NCBI RefSeq assembly: GCF_018709685.1
Contig: NZ_JABDHQ010000005.1
Coordinates: 62,001-126,000, forward strand
Length of the DNA: 64,000 nt
Source of the DNA: Akkermansia muciniphila
Lineage (GTDB): Bacteria; Verrucomicrobiota; Verrucomicrobiia; Verrucomicrobiales; Akkermansiaceae
Reading direction: 5' to 3'
The notes beneath the pieces are model-generated. The model had not been told where the DNA came from, ran no database searches, and saw nothing but the letters and a program-made list of their open reading frames with translations. The position numbers were made by a program, and so were the translations under genes. This document shows positions 1-8,731 of this stretch, piece by piece. Position 1 is the first letter of the stretch. The number at the start of each line of letters is the position of its first letter.

Positions 1-738
1 GGCATTAATGATACGGCGGGTGCCGAAGCGGGAGCTCCGCCCGCCGGAAAGAGCATTGACTTTGGCACGGCCAATCAGACGAAGCTTTGCGGCGCTCCGG
101 TGAAGGGGGACCTTTTCCTGTTCGCCCCGGCCATTGACGAGTTCCTGAAGGCGCATTTGTTCGGGGACATTTTCGGCCGCGACAACATGGACTGGAAGAC
201 CCGGGAGCTCGCCACCATTGCGGCCCTGGCGGCCATGGAAGGCACGGAAAGCCAGTTGAATTCCCACATCCGTATCGGCAGGCACAATGGCTTGACTGAC
301 GAGCAGGTGAAGGCCATTCTGGCCGTGTCTTCCGCCTCCGCAAAGAAGGACGCCTTCCCCACGGGGGAGCCGGCCCCGGCCAATTTTACCGGGAACGCCT
401 GGGTAGCCATGCTGGTGGACAATAAGGATTACGACCTGTCCGCCTATAACGTCACCTTTGCCCCCGGCACGCGGAACAACTGGCACAGCCATTCCGTGGG
501 GCAGGTGCTCCTCTGCACGGAAGGCGCGGGATATTACCAGGAGCGCGGCAAGGCCGCCCGGCGTCTGGCGCCCGGTTCCGTGGTGGAGATTCCGGCTGAC
601 ACGGAGCACTGGCACGGCGCGGCTCCGGACAGCGGATTCGTCCACCTCGGCATCACGCCCAGGGCCGCTTCCAACAAGACAACGTGGGGAGGTCCCGTGA
701 CTGACGCGGAGTATGCGGAGGCGACGGGAAGCAGATAA
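1..738 (+). CDS. Carboxymuconolactone decarboxylase-cupin fusion protein (5' partial)
   Basis: The reading frame is open from the first base of the window, so the N-terminus is missing; 245 residues are visible. Residues about 40-110 look like a carboxymuconolactone decarboxylase (AhpD-like) helical domain, with a WKTRELATIAALAAM segment and a following SHIRIGRHNGLT stretch. Residues about 150-225 form a cupin barrel: a WHSHSVGQ metal-binding motif, then IPADTEHWHG as the second motif. Proteins of this type are common in gut Bacteroidetes and Verrucomicrobia and are thought to act in redox or aldehyde-related detoxification, but the substrate is unknown. The catalytic Cys pair usual in AhpD is not visible in this fragment. 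The gene converges on a MerR regulator, a frequent neighbour of such enzymes, and ends in a strong terminator. Confidence 0.85.
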   Translation, partial: GINDTAGAEAGAPPAGKSIDFGTANQTKLCGAPVKGDLFLFAPAIDEFLKAHLFGDIFGRDNMDWKTRELATIAALAAMEGTESQLNSHIRIGRHNGLTDEQVKAILAVSSASAKKDAFPTGEPAPANFTGNAWVAMLVDNKDYDLSAYNVTFAPGTRNNWHSHSVGQVLLCTEGAGYYQERGKAARRLAPGSVVEIPADTEHWHGAAPDSGFVHLGITPRAASNKTTWGGPVTDAEYAEATGSR

Positions 739-817
739 AAACGCCGGGACAGCCCTGCGTTCCGTTCTTTCCCGGGGAGACGGAAAGGAGCGGGTTCTCC
801 CTGAGCGGGAATACGGA

Positions 818-857
818 AGGGCCGGGAATTCCAGCGGAATTCCCGGCCCTGCTTTTT
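818..857 (+). terminator. Rho-independent terminator of the CMD-cupin gene
   Basis: A perfect 15-bp stem (818-832 with 836-850) with a 3-nt loop is followed by a T-rich tract at 852-857 on the plus strand. It lies between convergent genes and serves the upstream plus-strand gene. Confidence 0.85.
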
Positions 858-877
858 ACGTTTTTTGAGGGAGCGGC

Positions 878-1363
878 CTATTCCTCCGGAGCAATGTTCG
901 GTTCGCTCGCGCTGGCGTGGTTCAGCGGGTTGCAGCTGTCCGGCCTGTGGTTGTCCAGCAGGTCCTGGTAGAATTTCTTCTTGTATTTCAGGACCTCCAT
1001 CTGTTTTTTCAGGATGCGGAGCTGTTCCCGGAGGCTTTTCTCCTGCTTGAAAATCAGTTCCGCGCGTTCCGGAATGGTGGTGTCCCCCTCCTGGCACAGG
1101 TCAATGTAGTGCTTGACGCCTTCAATCGGGAGGCCCGTCATCCGGAGGCAGTGAACCAAGCGCAGCCAGCCCAGGGTGTAGTCTGAAAACATGCGGGCAT
1201 TCCCTCCGCTGCGGTCCACATCTGGAATCAGCCCGGCGTTTTCATAATACCGGATGGTGTAGGCGGACATCTCCATCATTTCCGCAACCTGTTTCACGGT
1301 ATATTTGGGGGTACGGTCATAGGAGGGCCGGTAGGCGCTGGATGGATTCTTTTGAGTGATCAT
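878..1363 (-). CDS. MerR family transcriptional regulator
   Basis: 161 residues. An N-terminal MerR winged helix-turn-helix lies at about residues 20-90, with the hallmark YTVKQVAEMMEMSAYTIRYYE followed by a GLI segment and a wing. A long coiled coil rich in Glu, Lys and Leu follows at about 105-145 and would mediate dimerisation. No cysteine cluster typical of metal-sensing MerR proteins is seen at the C-terminus, so a role like AdhR/TipA-type regulators of aldehyde or oxidative stress is more likely than metal sensing. It converges on the CMD-cupin gene, and that pairing is common for this regulator group. The target promoter is not identifiable from this window. Confidence 0.9.
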   Translation of the reverse strand: MITQKNPSSAYRPSYDRTPKYTVKQVAEMMEMSAYTIRYYENAGLIPDVDRSGGNARMFSDYTLGWLRLVHCLRMTGLPIEGVKHYIDLCQEGDTTIPERAELIFKQEKSLREQLRILKKQMEVLKYKKKFYQDLLDNHRPDSCNPLNHASASEPNIAPEE

Positions 1364-1651
1364 CGTGCGGTTGATAGCTTACAGTTACTCTAATATACTT
1401 ACTGGCGCGTAAAGACAAGCGTTTTGACGGGATTCAGGCTGGGAAGGCGCTGAAAACGCGTGGAAATCCATTAGTGAATAACATATTGATAACATGTGAA
1501 TAAACGAGAAGGGCTTTTTCAATCCCTGTTCCGGTGGAGAACGAGGCAAAGAACGCCGCAGTTTCTCGCGCCGGAAAAACGCGCCGCTTTTCATGCGCTC
1601 CCCCGCGGACCGCGCGGAAAAGGCGCAGGAACGGCGGAAAGGCCAAAGGGT

Positions 1652-1679
1652 TTGACGGCTGGCGGCGGCGCATTACAAT
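1652..1679 (+). promoter_or_regulatory. Sigma-70-type promoter for the YhcH-family gene
   Basis: TTGACG at 1652-1657 and TACAAT at 1674-1679 are separated by 16 nt. Transcription would start near 1686, about 20 nt before the ATG at 1707. The rest of the 1364-1706 gap shows no other convincing element. Confidence 0.55.
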
Positions 1680-1706
1680 GAAGGCCGTTCCAGAAAAGAA
1701 CCCGCC

Positions 1707-2156
1707 ATGATTATCGCCCCCCTTTCCGACGCCGCCCGGTACGAGAACCTGAATCCGCTGTTCAAGCGTGCCTTTGATTTTGTGAGGGAGGCCGGTCCGG
1801 CCACCCTGGAACCGGGGCCCCATGTGCTGGTTCAGGATGCCTTGGTCGTCATGGTGAATGAACCTGTGATGAAGAAGCCGGAGAAGGCCCGCATGGAAGT
1901 GCACGACAGGTTCATAGACATCCACGTGCCCCTTTCACGGGAGGAAGGGTTTGCGTGGAAGGACCGTGCAGCCCTGGAAAAGCCTTCCGAACCGTTCAAT
2001 ACGGAAAAGGACGCGCAGCATTACGACGATGCGCCGGACACCTCTTTTACCGTGAAGCCGGGGCAGTTCGCCGTCTTTTTCCCGGAGGACGCCCATGCCG
2101 GCTGCATTGGGGAAGGCGCTCTCCGGAAACTGGTGATTAAAGTCAGAACGGCCTGA
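1707..2156 (+). CDS. YhcH/YjgK/YiaL family protein
   Basis: 149 residues, the usual length of this small cupin-like family (DUF386; relatives include EbgC, the beta subunit of evolved beta-galactosidase, and sialic-acid operon proteins such as YhcH). The recognisable pattern is an EVHDRFIDIHVPLSREE core and a C-terminal GQFAVFFPEDAHAGCIGEG segment with the metal-coordinating His and acidic residues. Members are associated with uptake or anomeric processing of sugars such as sialic acid. Here the gene stands alone with its own promoter, so the substrate cannot be read from context; the many host-glycan enzymes in the window make an amino-sugar role plausible. A gaacggcctg/caggccgttc pair (2146-2155 with 2191-2200) overlapping the stop codon may be a weak terminator. 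Confidence 0.88.
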   Translation: MIIAPLSDAARYENLNPLFKRAFDFVREAGPATLEPGPHVLVQDALVVMVNEPVMKKPEKARMEVHDRFIDIHVPLSREEGFAWKDRAALEKPSEPFNTEKDAQHYDDAPDTSFTVKPGQFAVFFPEDAHAGCIGEGALRKLVIKVRTA

Positions 2157-2245
2157 CCCGCATTCCGGAACAATGGTCCGGAGCCGGGGACAGGCCGTTC
2201 CTTCATGCCCGCTCGGCTTGCCTGCCGGCGGAGCCATGGTTCAGC

Positions 2246-3736
2246 TTATTTTTCGTCTTCCACCCGGGCGTCCTGCTTGGGGTCCTGCGGAGCGTTTTCC
2301 GGAATCCAGACGGCCACGTTGCCGCCGTGGACCAGGAACTGGCCGTTGCCTTCCTCGTCAATGGTGACGGTTTCCTCCACGTTTCCGGTGGCTTCCTTCC
2401 AGGTTTCCCCCGCGTGCTGCTTGCCCACGTTCATCACCTTGTCTCCGTTCTCCCCGTTGGAAATGAGCACGGCCACGCCGGAATGCGGGTGGTCTTCATC
2501 CCCCACGCGGGTGAAGCCGATGGTGTTCGGGTGGTCAAAGTAGTAGTTCTGCTCCCCGAAGGCATGGTTCTTGCGGATTTCCAGCAGGTTGTCGATGATG
2601 CCGCGGTGCATGGGCGGGTTGCCGCTCACGCCGTAGTAATCTCCGTAAAAGATGCAGGGGTAGCCTTCCTTCATGAGCAGGATAAGCGCGTAGGCGGAGG
2701 GCTTGAACCAGTCTTCCACGGCTGATTCCAGGGAGCTGCCCCACTGGGAGTCATGGTTGTCCACAAAGGTGACGGCCAGCGTGGGGTGGTTCTGGACCAG
2801 GGTGCCGTCCAGAATCTTGGAGAGGTCGTAATCCCGGCCCTGCTTGGAGGCCTGGTACATGTTGTAGTGCAGGGGCACGTCAAACAGGTCCACCTTGTAG
2901 CGTTCCTCCTTGAGGTACTCGTTCAGGGAATCCAGGTCCTGCTTCCAGTATTCGCCCACGGCGTAGAAGTCCTCTCCCCTGTCCTTGCGGACGGCCGCCA
3001 GGAATTTCTTGATGAACTCGTCATTGATATGCTTGATGGCGTCCAGCCTCATGCCGTCCAGGTCCAGTTCCCGGGATACCCAAACGCCCCATTTTTCCAT
3101 TTCCTTCACCACTTCCGGGTGGTCAAAGTCCAGATTGGCGAACATGAGGTAGTCATAATTGCCGTTTTCTTCGTCCACGCCCTCGCTCCAGTCCTTGCCG
3201 TCCCCCATGATCTTGAAGATGGAGGTTTTTTGCGTAGCGGCGTCATAGTCCGTTCCGGTGAAGTGGTACCAGTGCCATTTGAAGTCGGAGTACTTGTCTC
3301 CGCGCCCGGGGAAGTTGAAGCCGGTCCAGCCTTCGATCTCGTACGCGTCCGTAATTTCCTTGTCACGGTTCTGCTGGTCCACTTCCTTGGCCATGAATTT
3401 TTCCGTATAATCCGCTCCGGCCTTGTGGTTCATCACGGCGTCCAGGTAAACGCCCACATGGTGTTCATGAAGGGCCTTGATGGCGTCCTGGAGTTCCTGC
3501 TTGGTGCCGTATTTGGTGCGGACAGTGTTTTTCTGGTCGAATTCACCCAGGTCAAACAGGTCGTAGGTGCCGTAACCCACGTCATTCTGTTCCTTGCCCT
3601 TGTAGGCCGGGGGAATCCAGACGGCTGTGACGCCAATCTCTTCCAGATGGGGGGCGTCTTCCTTCAGCTTGTTCCAGAACTGCCCGTCATTGGGCAGGTT
3701 CCACTCAAAATATTGCATCATGATTCCGTTTTTCAT
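2246..3736 (-). CDS. Cytoplasmic alpha-amylase (GH13 subfamily 5-like)
   Basis: 496 residues without a signal peptide, the normal size for AmyA/AmyS-type alpha-amylases. The four GH13 regions are present: DAVMNH near residue 99, GMRLDAIKHI with nucleophile Asp232, GEYW with acid/base Glu262, and FVDNHDSQ with Asp329. It should hydrolyse internal alpha-1,4 bonds of glycogen or maltodextrins in the cytoplasm, probably acting on storage glycogen since no secretion signal is seen. The C-terminal tail is acidic and charged (DPKQDARVEDEK). An AAGGAA sequence precedes the ATG. The gene is monocistronic, with a long intergenic region upstream that contains a 21-bp palindrome. Confidence 0.96.
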   Translation of the reverse strand: MKNGIMMQYFEWNLPNDGQFWNKLKEDAPHLEEIGVTAVWIPPAYKGKEQNDVGYGTYDLFDLGEFDQKNTVRTKYGTKQELQDAIKALHEHHVGVYLDAVMNHKAGADYTEKFMAKEVDQQNRDKEITDAYEIEGWTGFNFPGRGDKYSDFKWHWYHFTGTDYDAATQKTSIFKIMGDGKDWSEGVDEENGNYDYLMFANLDFDHPEVVKEMEKWGVWVSRELDLDGMRLDAIKHINDEFIKKFLAAVRKDRGEDFYAVGEYWKQDLDSLNEYLKEERYKVDLFDVPLHYNMYQASKQGRDYDLSKILDGTLVQNHPTLAVTFVDNHDSQWGSSLESAVEDWFKPSAYALILLMKEGYPCIFYGDYYGVSGNPPMHRGIIDNLLEIRKNHAFGEQNYYFDHPNTIGFTRVGDEDHPHSGVAVLISNGENGDKVMNVGKQHAGETWKEATGNVEETVTIDEEGNGQFLVHGGNVAVWIPENAPQDPKQDARVEDEK

Positions 3737-4112
3737 TTTGTCAGATTCCTTGTAAATGTATTTCGGGTTATTCTCTCAGAGGGTGGCCGGCAGGTGGAAA
3801 ACAGGTTCCCTGGCTGCTCCCGGACCCGGCTCCGGATGATGAATTCACACGAAGCCGTCAACAAAATAGAGTCCCTAACGCGCGGCGCGTTAGGCATACT
3901 GCCGGGGTTATGTCTGTAAAAAATGGATGAAAAAGGCCTGATGAAGCGCCTCCGGCCCTTGCGGAAACTGAAATAAAGCAGGACGCCGGGAAGGGAAAAC
4001 TCCTTCCGCTGTGCTGCGGTAAAGTGGCACGAAGGCCGGAGGCTTCCGCTCCCGGCTGGCCGTTTGCCGTTCACGCCATGGCGGTATGTTCTTTCCCCCG
4101 TGTTTCCTGATG
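3737..4112. other. Intergenic region upstream of the amylase
   Basis: No convincing gene is seen. It holds the perfect palindrome at 3874-3894 (listed separately). Short open frames here lack coding character or a ribosome binding site. Confidence 0.5.
3874..3894. promoter_or_regulatory. Perfect 21-bp palindrome, candidate operator
   Basis: Arms CCTAACGCGC and GCGCGTTAGG flank a single central G, about 140 bp upstream of the amylase start. The size and symmetry fit a LacI-type or similar dimeric regulator site. No T tract follows on either strand, so it is not a standard terminator. No regulator gene lies nearby. Confidence 0.4.
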
Positions 4113-4240
4113 GCCGCGCTGCTGGGAACAAGGGTTTGACTCATTCGTCTTTCAGACTCTTTCACCCTTCGGGCTCCATGCTCCGCATTCCGTCCAGCCG
4201 CAACGGGGTTTCCCGGCCCTTGTAAACCAACAAACCATGC
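4113..4240. repeat. Dispersed intergenic repeat, copy A
   Basis: About 125 bp align at high identity with 18163-18288: both contain TTCATTCGTCTTT-like and CATTCCGTCC blocks, then a GGTTTCCCGGC block and a TTGTAAA-like block followed by CAAA. The right end is also shared with a third copy near 46.5 kb. It carries no open frame and lies between two minus-strand genes. Confidence 0.75.
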
Positions 4241-4345
4241 TTTCTTTCTGCCGGGAAGGAACTCCGCAAGCTTTTACGGCAGCCAGGGGGAAACTGGGCG
4301 GCAGCGAAGGAAGGCCCCGGAAGGATTGTGTCACACGCCGGGGGC

Positions 4346-5719
4346 TTACGCTTGGGGCAGGTAGTGCCTGTTCTTCAGGCGGTAGTATTTGAGGAACCGG
4401 CGGATGAAGAGCAGGGTGACGATGAAGGAGAGCACATCCGCCAGCGGCAGGGAGGCCCAGACGCCGTCCTGGCCCCAGAATCGCGGCAGTACCAGCAGGA
4501 ACGGGAGCAGGAAGAGCATCTGGCGCGTCAGGGAAAGGAAGATGGCCAGCCGCGCTTTGCCGATGGCCTGGAAGAAGTTGCCGATGATGATCTGGCTGCC
4601 GATGAGCGGGAAGGCGAGCACGCAGATGGTCAGGCCGTTGGCCGCCAGGCTGATGAGGGCCGCGTCATCCGTAAACAGTCCGGCAATGCCGCGGGGGAAG
4701 AGCACGCAGGCCAGAAAGCCCAGCGTGGTGAAAGCGGTCCCGGCCAGGACGCCGTATTTAAGCGTGAGCAGCACGCGGCCCGGCTTCATGGCCCCGTGGT
4801 TGTAGCCGATGATGGGCTGCATCCCCTGCGTGAGGCCGATGACGAGCATGGCAAAGAGGATGAGGATGCGGTTGATGATGCCGTAGGCCCCGATGGCCAG
4901 GTCTCCCCCGTGGTCCGCCAGCTGCCTGTTGATGGCGATGGTGACCGCGCTGCCGCAGACGTTTACCAGGCACGGAGCCATGCCGATGGACAGGATTCCG
5001 GTGACGATGGCCTTACGCAGTTCCCAGATGCCGCGGCGGAAGTGGACCGTGCTGGCCGCGTCGGAAAAGTGGAGCAGCACGCGCGCCATGCCGGTGACCT
5101 GGGCCAGCAGGGTGGCCACGGCGGCCCCGGTGATTCCCCATTTGAACCAGAAGATGAAAATGGGCGCCAGGATGATGTTGATCCCCACGGAGAGCAGGGT
5201 GGAGCCCATGGCCTTTTTAGGGTAGCCGGTGGCCCTCATGACGTGGTTGAGGTTGAAGAAGACGTACGTGACGGGCAGCCCCAGCAGGGTGACCAGCATG
5301 AAGTCATACGCGTACGTGAGCGTCTGTCCGCTGGCTCCGAAGGCGGTCAGGATTTCCGTCAGGAAAAGCAGTGTGGGAACCACCAGCACCACGGCGGCGA
5401 TCAGGCTCATGATGAGGACGTTCCCCAGCGTGCGTTCCGTCCCCTCCTGGTCTTTCTTGCCCAGCCGGATGGAGCTGATGGCCGCTCCGCCAATGCCTAC
5501 CAGCGTGCCCAGGGCAAAGGTCAGGTTCATGATGGGGAAGGTGACGGCCAGGCCGGACAGGGCCAGGGGGCCCACCCCGTGGCCGATGAAGACGCTGTCA
5601 ATGATGTTGTACAGGGAGTACACCACCATGCCGGCGATGGATGGCAGGGAGTACTGGACCAGCAGACGCCATACGGATGCGTTTTCCAACTCTGCGATGT
5701 TGCGTGACTGGGCTGCCAT
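4346..5719 (-). CDS. MATE family multidrug/Na+ exporter
   Basis: 457 residues with about twelve hydrophobic segments arranged as two MatE repeats. The N-terminal repeat begins LLVQYSLPSIAGMVVYSLYNIIDSVFIG, cut here at its clearest part (residues about 19-40), a hallmark of the NorM/DinF-like branch. An internal QGMQPIIGYNHGA-type motif at about 300 is also diagnostic. It would exchange Na+ or H+ for cationic drugs or metabolites across the inner membrane. The start is well supported: an AAAGGAGGT Shine-Dalgarno (minus strand, about 5725-5733) stands a few bases upstream of the ATG. It is a single gene, and the substrate cannot be predicted. Confidence 0.95.
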   Translation of the reverse strand: MAAQSRNIAELENASVWRLLVQYSLPSIAGMVVYSLYNIIDSVFIGHGVGPLALSGLAVTFPIMNLTFALGTLVGIGGAAISSIRLGKKDQEGTERTLGNVLIMSLIAAVVLVVPTLLFLTEILTAFGASGQTLTYAYDFMLVTLLGLPVTYVFFNLNHVMRATGYPKKAMGSTLLSVGINIILAPIFIFWFKWGITGAAVATLLAQVTGMARVLLHFSDAASTVHFRRGIWELRKAIVTGILSIGMAPCLVNVCGSAVTIAINRQLADHGGDLAIGAYGIINRILILFAMLVIGLTQGMQPIIGYNHGAMKPGRVLLTLKYGVLAGTAFTTLGFLACVLFPRGIAGLFTDDAALISLAANGLTICVLAFPLIGSQIIIGNFFQAIGKARLAIFLSLTRQMLFLLPFLLVLPRFWGQDGVWASLPLADVLSFIVTLLFIRRFLKYYRLKNRHYLPQA

Positions 5720-5897
5720 GAACGGACCTCCTTTTCAGACGGGAGGCAAACTATAGAAATGCGCGGAGGGGTTGTCAAGCTGTCCACCCGTCCGGGGAGC
5801 GGGCATTTTTCCGCCGCAGCGGCCGGAAGGCCTGTTTTTGATTGACTGGGGAAGTTTTTGGTAGTTGATTCCTTTCCGCCTTTTCCAGGAACCTGCC

Positions 5898-6341
5898 ATG
5901 TCTTTATCCCTTCGCTCCGTTCTTTGCGCCGCCGTCTGCGGAACCACCCTTCTGTACGCCTCATGCCTGCCCATGCTCGGCACCGGGCAGATGCTGGCGG
6001 GCACCCGTCTTGCGGACGGCCTGATATCTTCCTCCCCCCTGGATCTGGTCTGGAGGGGGGACATCAGCTCCTTTCCCTCCTCCGGACTGGAGACGCCCCG
6101 CGGCTTCAAGGTTTCCCCGGCGGATTCCTATTCCCTGCTGATGGAGGCTCGCCCCGGCATCAGCGGGGAATGGGCGTGCTACCATGACCGGAGCAATTAT
6201 TACTGGGGCTTTGCGGCCGGGAAGACGGAGGAGGAAGCGGGGCTTTACGTCGTGCGCCACGGCGTGGCCGTGAACGGCATCAGCGGGGAGACGGACGCCC
6301 GTCCCGCCGTGCAGCCGGTGCAGGCTCCCTCCGTCATGTAG
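5898..6341 (+). CDS. Small predicted lipoprotein, unknown function
   Basis: 147 residues from the ATG at 5898, preferred over an in-frame start 33 nt upstream because an AGGA sequence sits about 7 nt before it and because the protein then begins with a signal sequence (MSLSLRSVLCAAVCGTTLLYASC). LYAS-Cys resembles a lipobox, although Tyr at -3 is unusual, so it is either a lipoprotein or a secreted protein. The mature part has no motif I recognise. It contains a GEWACYHDRSNYYWGFAAGKTEEEAGL-like stretch (about residues 90-115) that may be a small beta domain, and a Pro-rich tail. It precedes the GH20 gene on the same strand by about 110 bp. Confidence 0.7.
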   Translation: MSLSLRSVLCAAVCGTTLLYASCLPMLGTGQMLAGTRLADGLISSSPLDLVWRGDISSFPSSGLETPRGFKVSPADSYSLLMEARPGISGEWACYHDRSNYYWGFAAGKTEEEAGLYVVRHGVAVNGISGETDARPAVQPVQAPSVM

Positions 6342-6451
6342 GCTCCGGTACTGGTCTTTTTGCAAAAACTGCTGTAAAAGGCCCGTTTTCCGGGGAATGC
6401 GGCACGATGGATTTGACAGGACGGGGGCTTTCCGGGCGTATTATTAGCCGC

Positions 6452-8629
6452 ATGAAGTTTCTCTTGTTATCGTTGGCATGGATGTGCATGGCGTGCGCCG
6501 GGGCGTGGGGGCAGGATACCGCTCCCTCCTTTCCGGCCACGGGGGCCAATTACAGACTGTTTCCGGCCGACCAGCCTCCGCTGGTTCCCAAGCCCCAGGA
6601 ACTGCGCTGGGACGGCAAGGCCATACCCGTGCAGTCCGTGCGGATTCTGGCTCCCGCGCCGTCCAGGACTTCCTATCCGGAGCAGATGAAGTTCATCGTT
6701 TCCGAATTGAAGTCCTTCCTGGCGGACCACCGGGTGAAGGTGGCCCAGGACGGAGCGTTCGCCATCAAGTTCGTGAAAGGGGAGGTGAAGGCCGGGACGG
6801 AGAATCCCAAGCTGAAGGAGGAGGCTTACTCCCTGCGCGTGACTCCCGGAGGCGCGCTGATCACGGCCAGGGACACCAAGGGGTTTTATTACGGCATGAA
6901 GACGCTGGAGCAGCTTCTTCTGCGCCGCGGCGGAACCACCACGATTGCCGCGTGCGACATCGTGGACTGGCCGGATTTTGAAATCCGCGGATTCATGAAC
7001 GACGTGGGGCGCAATTACATGCCCCTCCCCCTGATCGCGCAGGAGCTGGACTCCATGGCGCAGCTGAAGCTGAACGTGTACCACTTCCATTTCACGGAAC
7101 ATCCCGGCTGGCGGCTGGAGTCCAAGATTTATCCGGAGCTGAATGATCCCAAGAACTTTACGCGCATGCCCGGCAAGTTTTATACGCAGAAGGAGTTCAA
7201 GCAGCTGGTGGAGTACTGCCGCCTGCGCAACATCCTGCTGATTCCGGAGATGGACATGCCGGGACACAGCCAGGCGTTCCGCAAGGCGCTCAACGTAAAG
7301 ATGAGCGATGAGAAGGCCACCAAGGCCCTGGTGGCCCTCATCAAGGAGATGTGCTCCCTGGTGCCCAGGGAGAAGATGCCTATCATCCACATCGGCACGG
7401 ATGAGGCCCACGGCAAGGACGAGCAGGTGAACAATGACATTTTGAAGGAGTACATCAATGCGGTGGAGTCCTGCGGCCGTACGCCCATGAGGTGGCACCC
7501 CGGCCTGACTCCGAAAGGCTATAACGGCTCCATCCAGCAATTGTGGTCCGGCCGCCAGAACCGCGGCGCGTGGCCTACCAACGGGGCCAGGTACGTGGAT
7601 TCCCTGGAGACCTACCTGAACCACCTTGATCCGTTTGAAACGGCCATGACCATGTATTTCCGCCGGGCGTGCCCGTTCCAGAACGCGGACGGCCTGGGCA
7701 TGATGCTGTGCTCCTTCCCGGACCTGGAAATTACGGACCCACGCAACCAGGTTCTCCAGACGCCCGTTTACGCGGGCATGGCGTTCGTTTCCGAACCCTT
7801 GTGGAACAATCCCCATGAAAAGGTGCAGGGAGACCCCAACCAGGACGAGTACATGAAGTATTTCTCCAACCTTCCGGTGCAGGGGGACCCGCTGCTGAAA
7901 GGGTTTGCGGAGTACGAGAACCGCGTGCTCGCCATCCGGGACCGCTTCTTCGTGAACAAGGAGTTCAATTACGTGCGGCAGGCCCATATTCCGTGGAAGC
8001 TGCTGGGGCCCATCCCCAACGGCGGAAAGACGGAAACGGAGTTTGCCCCGGAGGCGGACAACAAGACCGGGAAGATGAAGGATTCCTACGAGATTGACGG
8101 CGTCACCTACGAGTGGTCCAAGGACGCTTACACGGGAGCCACCATCATCTTCAAGCATTACTGCGATTTCCCGACGCTGTTCAACGGGGCGAAGATGGGG
8201 GCCTACCCCCACAAGAACCATACCTATTACGCGCAAACGTACATTTACTCCCCCAAGGCGCAGACGGTGCCCTTCTGGATCAGCGGCCATACCTGGGCCA
8301 CGTCCGACTGGCGCAACGGCCCGGCGAGCGTTCCCGGCAAGTGGTTCCACGCAAATCCCAAGTTCTTCGTGAACGGCCAGGAGATTGACCCCCCGCAATG
8401 GAAGAAGCCGCGCAACGGCGGCGTGATGGTGGATGAAAACTACCATTTCCGGGAGCCCACGATGATTCCCCTCAAGAAAGGCTGGAACCGCGTACTGGTG
8501 AAAAGCCCCAGCAATAATTCCGCGCGCCGGTGGATGTTCACGTTCGTTCCGGTGCAGGTGAATCCCAAAACGCCCGGCTGCAACGTGAAGGAATATCCCG
8601 GACTGAAGTTCTCCACGGAGCCCAGGTAA
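6452..8629 (+). CDS. Secreted GH20 beta-N-acetylhexosaminidase
   Basis: 725 residues from the ATG at 6452; an earlier in-frame ATG at 6407 would hide the signal peptide MKFLLLSLAWMCMACAGAWG. A GH20 N-terminal domain lies at about 40-170, then the TIM barrel begins with FEIRGFMNDVGRNYMPL. The catalytic Asp-Glu pair is Asp317-Glu318 in IIHIGTDEAHGKDE, where Glu is the acid/base and Asp orients the substrate acetamide. A C-terminal beta region (about 560-725) may bind carbohydrate. It should remove terminal GlcNAc or GalNAc from mucin glycans in the periplasm or outside the cell. A TATTAT box lies only about 7 nt before the ATG, suggesting a very short leader. A strong terminator follows. Confidence 0.92.
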   Translation: MKFLLLSLAWMCMACAGAWGQDTAPSFPATGANYRLFPADQPPLVPKPQELRWDGKAIPVQSVRILAPAPSRTSYPEQMKFIVSELKSFLADHRVKVAQDGAFAIKFVKGEVKAGTENPKLKEEAYSLRVTPGGALITARDTKGFYYGMKTLEQLLLRRGGTTTIAACDIVDWPDFEIRGFMNDVGRNYMPLPLIAQELDSMAQLKLNVYHFHFTEHPGWRLESKIYPELNDPKNFTRMPGKFYTQKEFKQLVEYCRLRNILLIPEMDMPGHSQAFRKALNVKMSDEKATKALVALIKEMCSLVPREKMPIIHIGTDEAHGKDEQVNNDILKEYINAVESCGRTPMRWHPGLTPKGYNGSIQQLWSGRQNRGAWPTNGARYVDSLETYLNHLDPFETAMTMYFRRACPFQNADGLGMMLCSFPDLEITDPRNQVLQTPVYAGMAFVSEPLWNNPHEKVQGDPNQDEYMKYFSNLPVQGDPLLKGFAEYENRVLAIRDRFFVNKEFNYVRQAHIPWKLLGPIPNGGKTETEFAPEADNKTGKMKDSYEIDGVTYEWSKDAYTGATIIFKHYCDFPTLFNGAKMGAYPHKNHTYYAQTYIYSPKAQTVPFWISGHTWATSDWRNGPASVPGKWFHANPKFFVNGQEIDPPQWKKPRNGGVMVDENYHFREPTMIPLKKGWNRVLVKSPSNNSARRWMFTFVPVQVNPKTPGCNVKEYPGLKFSTEPR

Positions 8630-8660
8630 CGGGGTTCCCTGCTGTTCCGGTAAATGACGA

Positions 8661-8694
8661 AGGCATGAAGCGCGTTCCGCTTCATGCCTTTTTT
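8661..8694 (+). terminator. Rho-independent terminator of the GH20 gene
   Basis: A 12-bp stem (8661-8672 with 8678-8689), a 5-nt loop and a run of six T. Confidence 0.9.
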
Positions 8695-8731
8695 GTGCCC
8701 GCGCCTGGGTCCGGGAAAGCGCGGCGCGCCG

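Noticed and set aside
6467-8446. Long open frame (about 659 codons) antisense to the GH20 gene
   Set aside because: It is a GC-rich shadow of a well-supported gene, with no family resemblance and no ribosome binding site.
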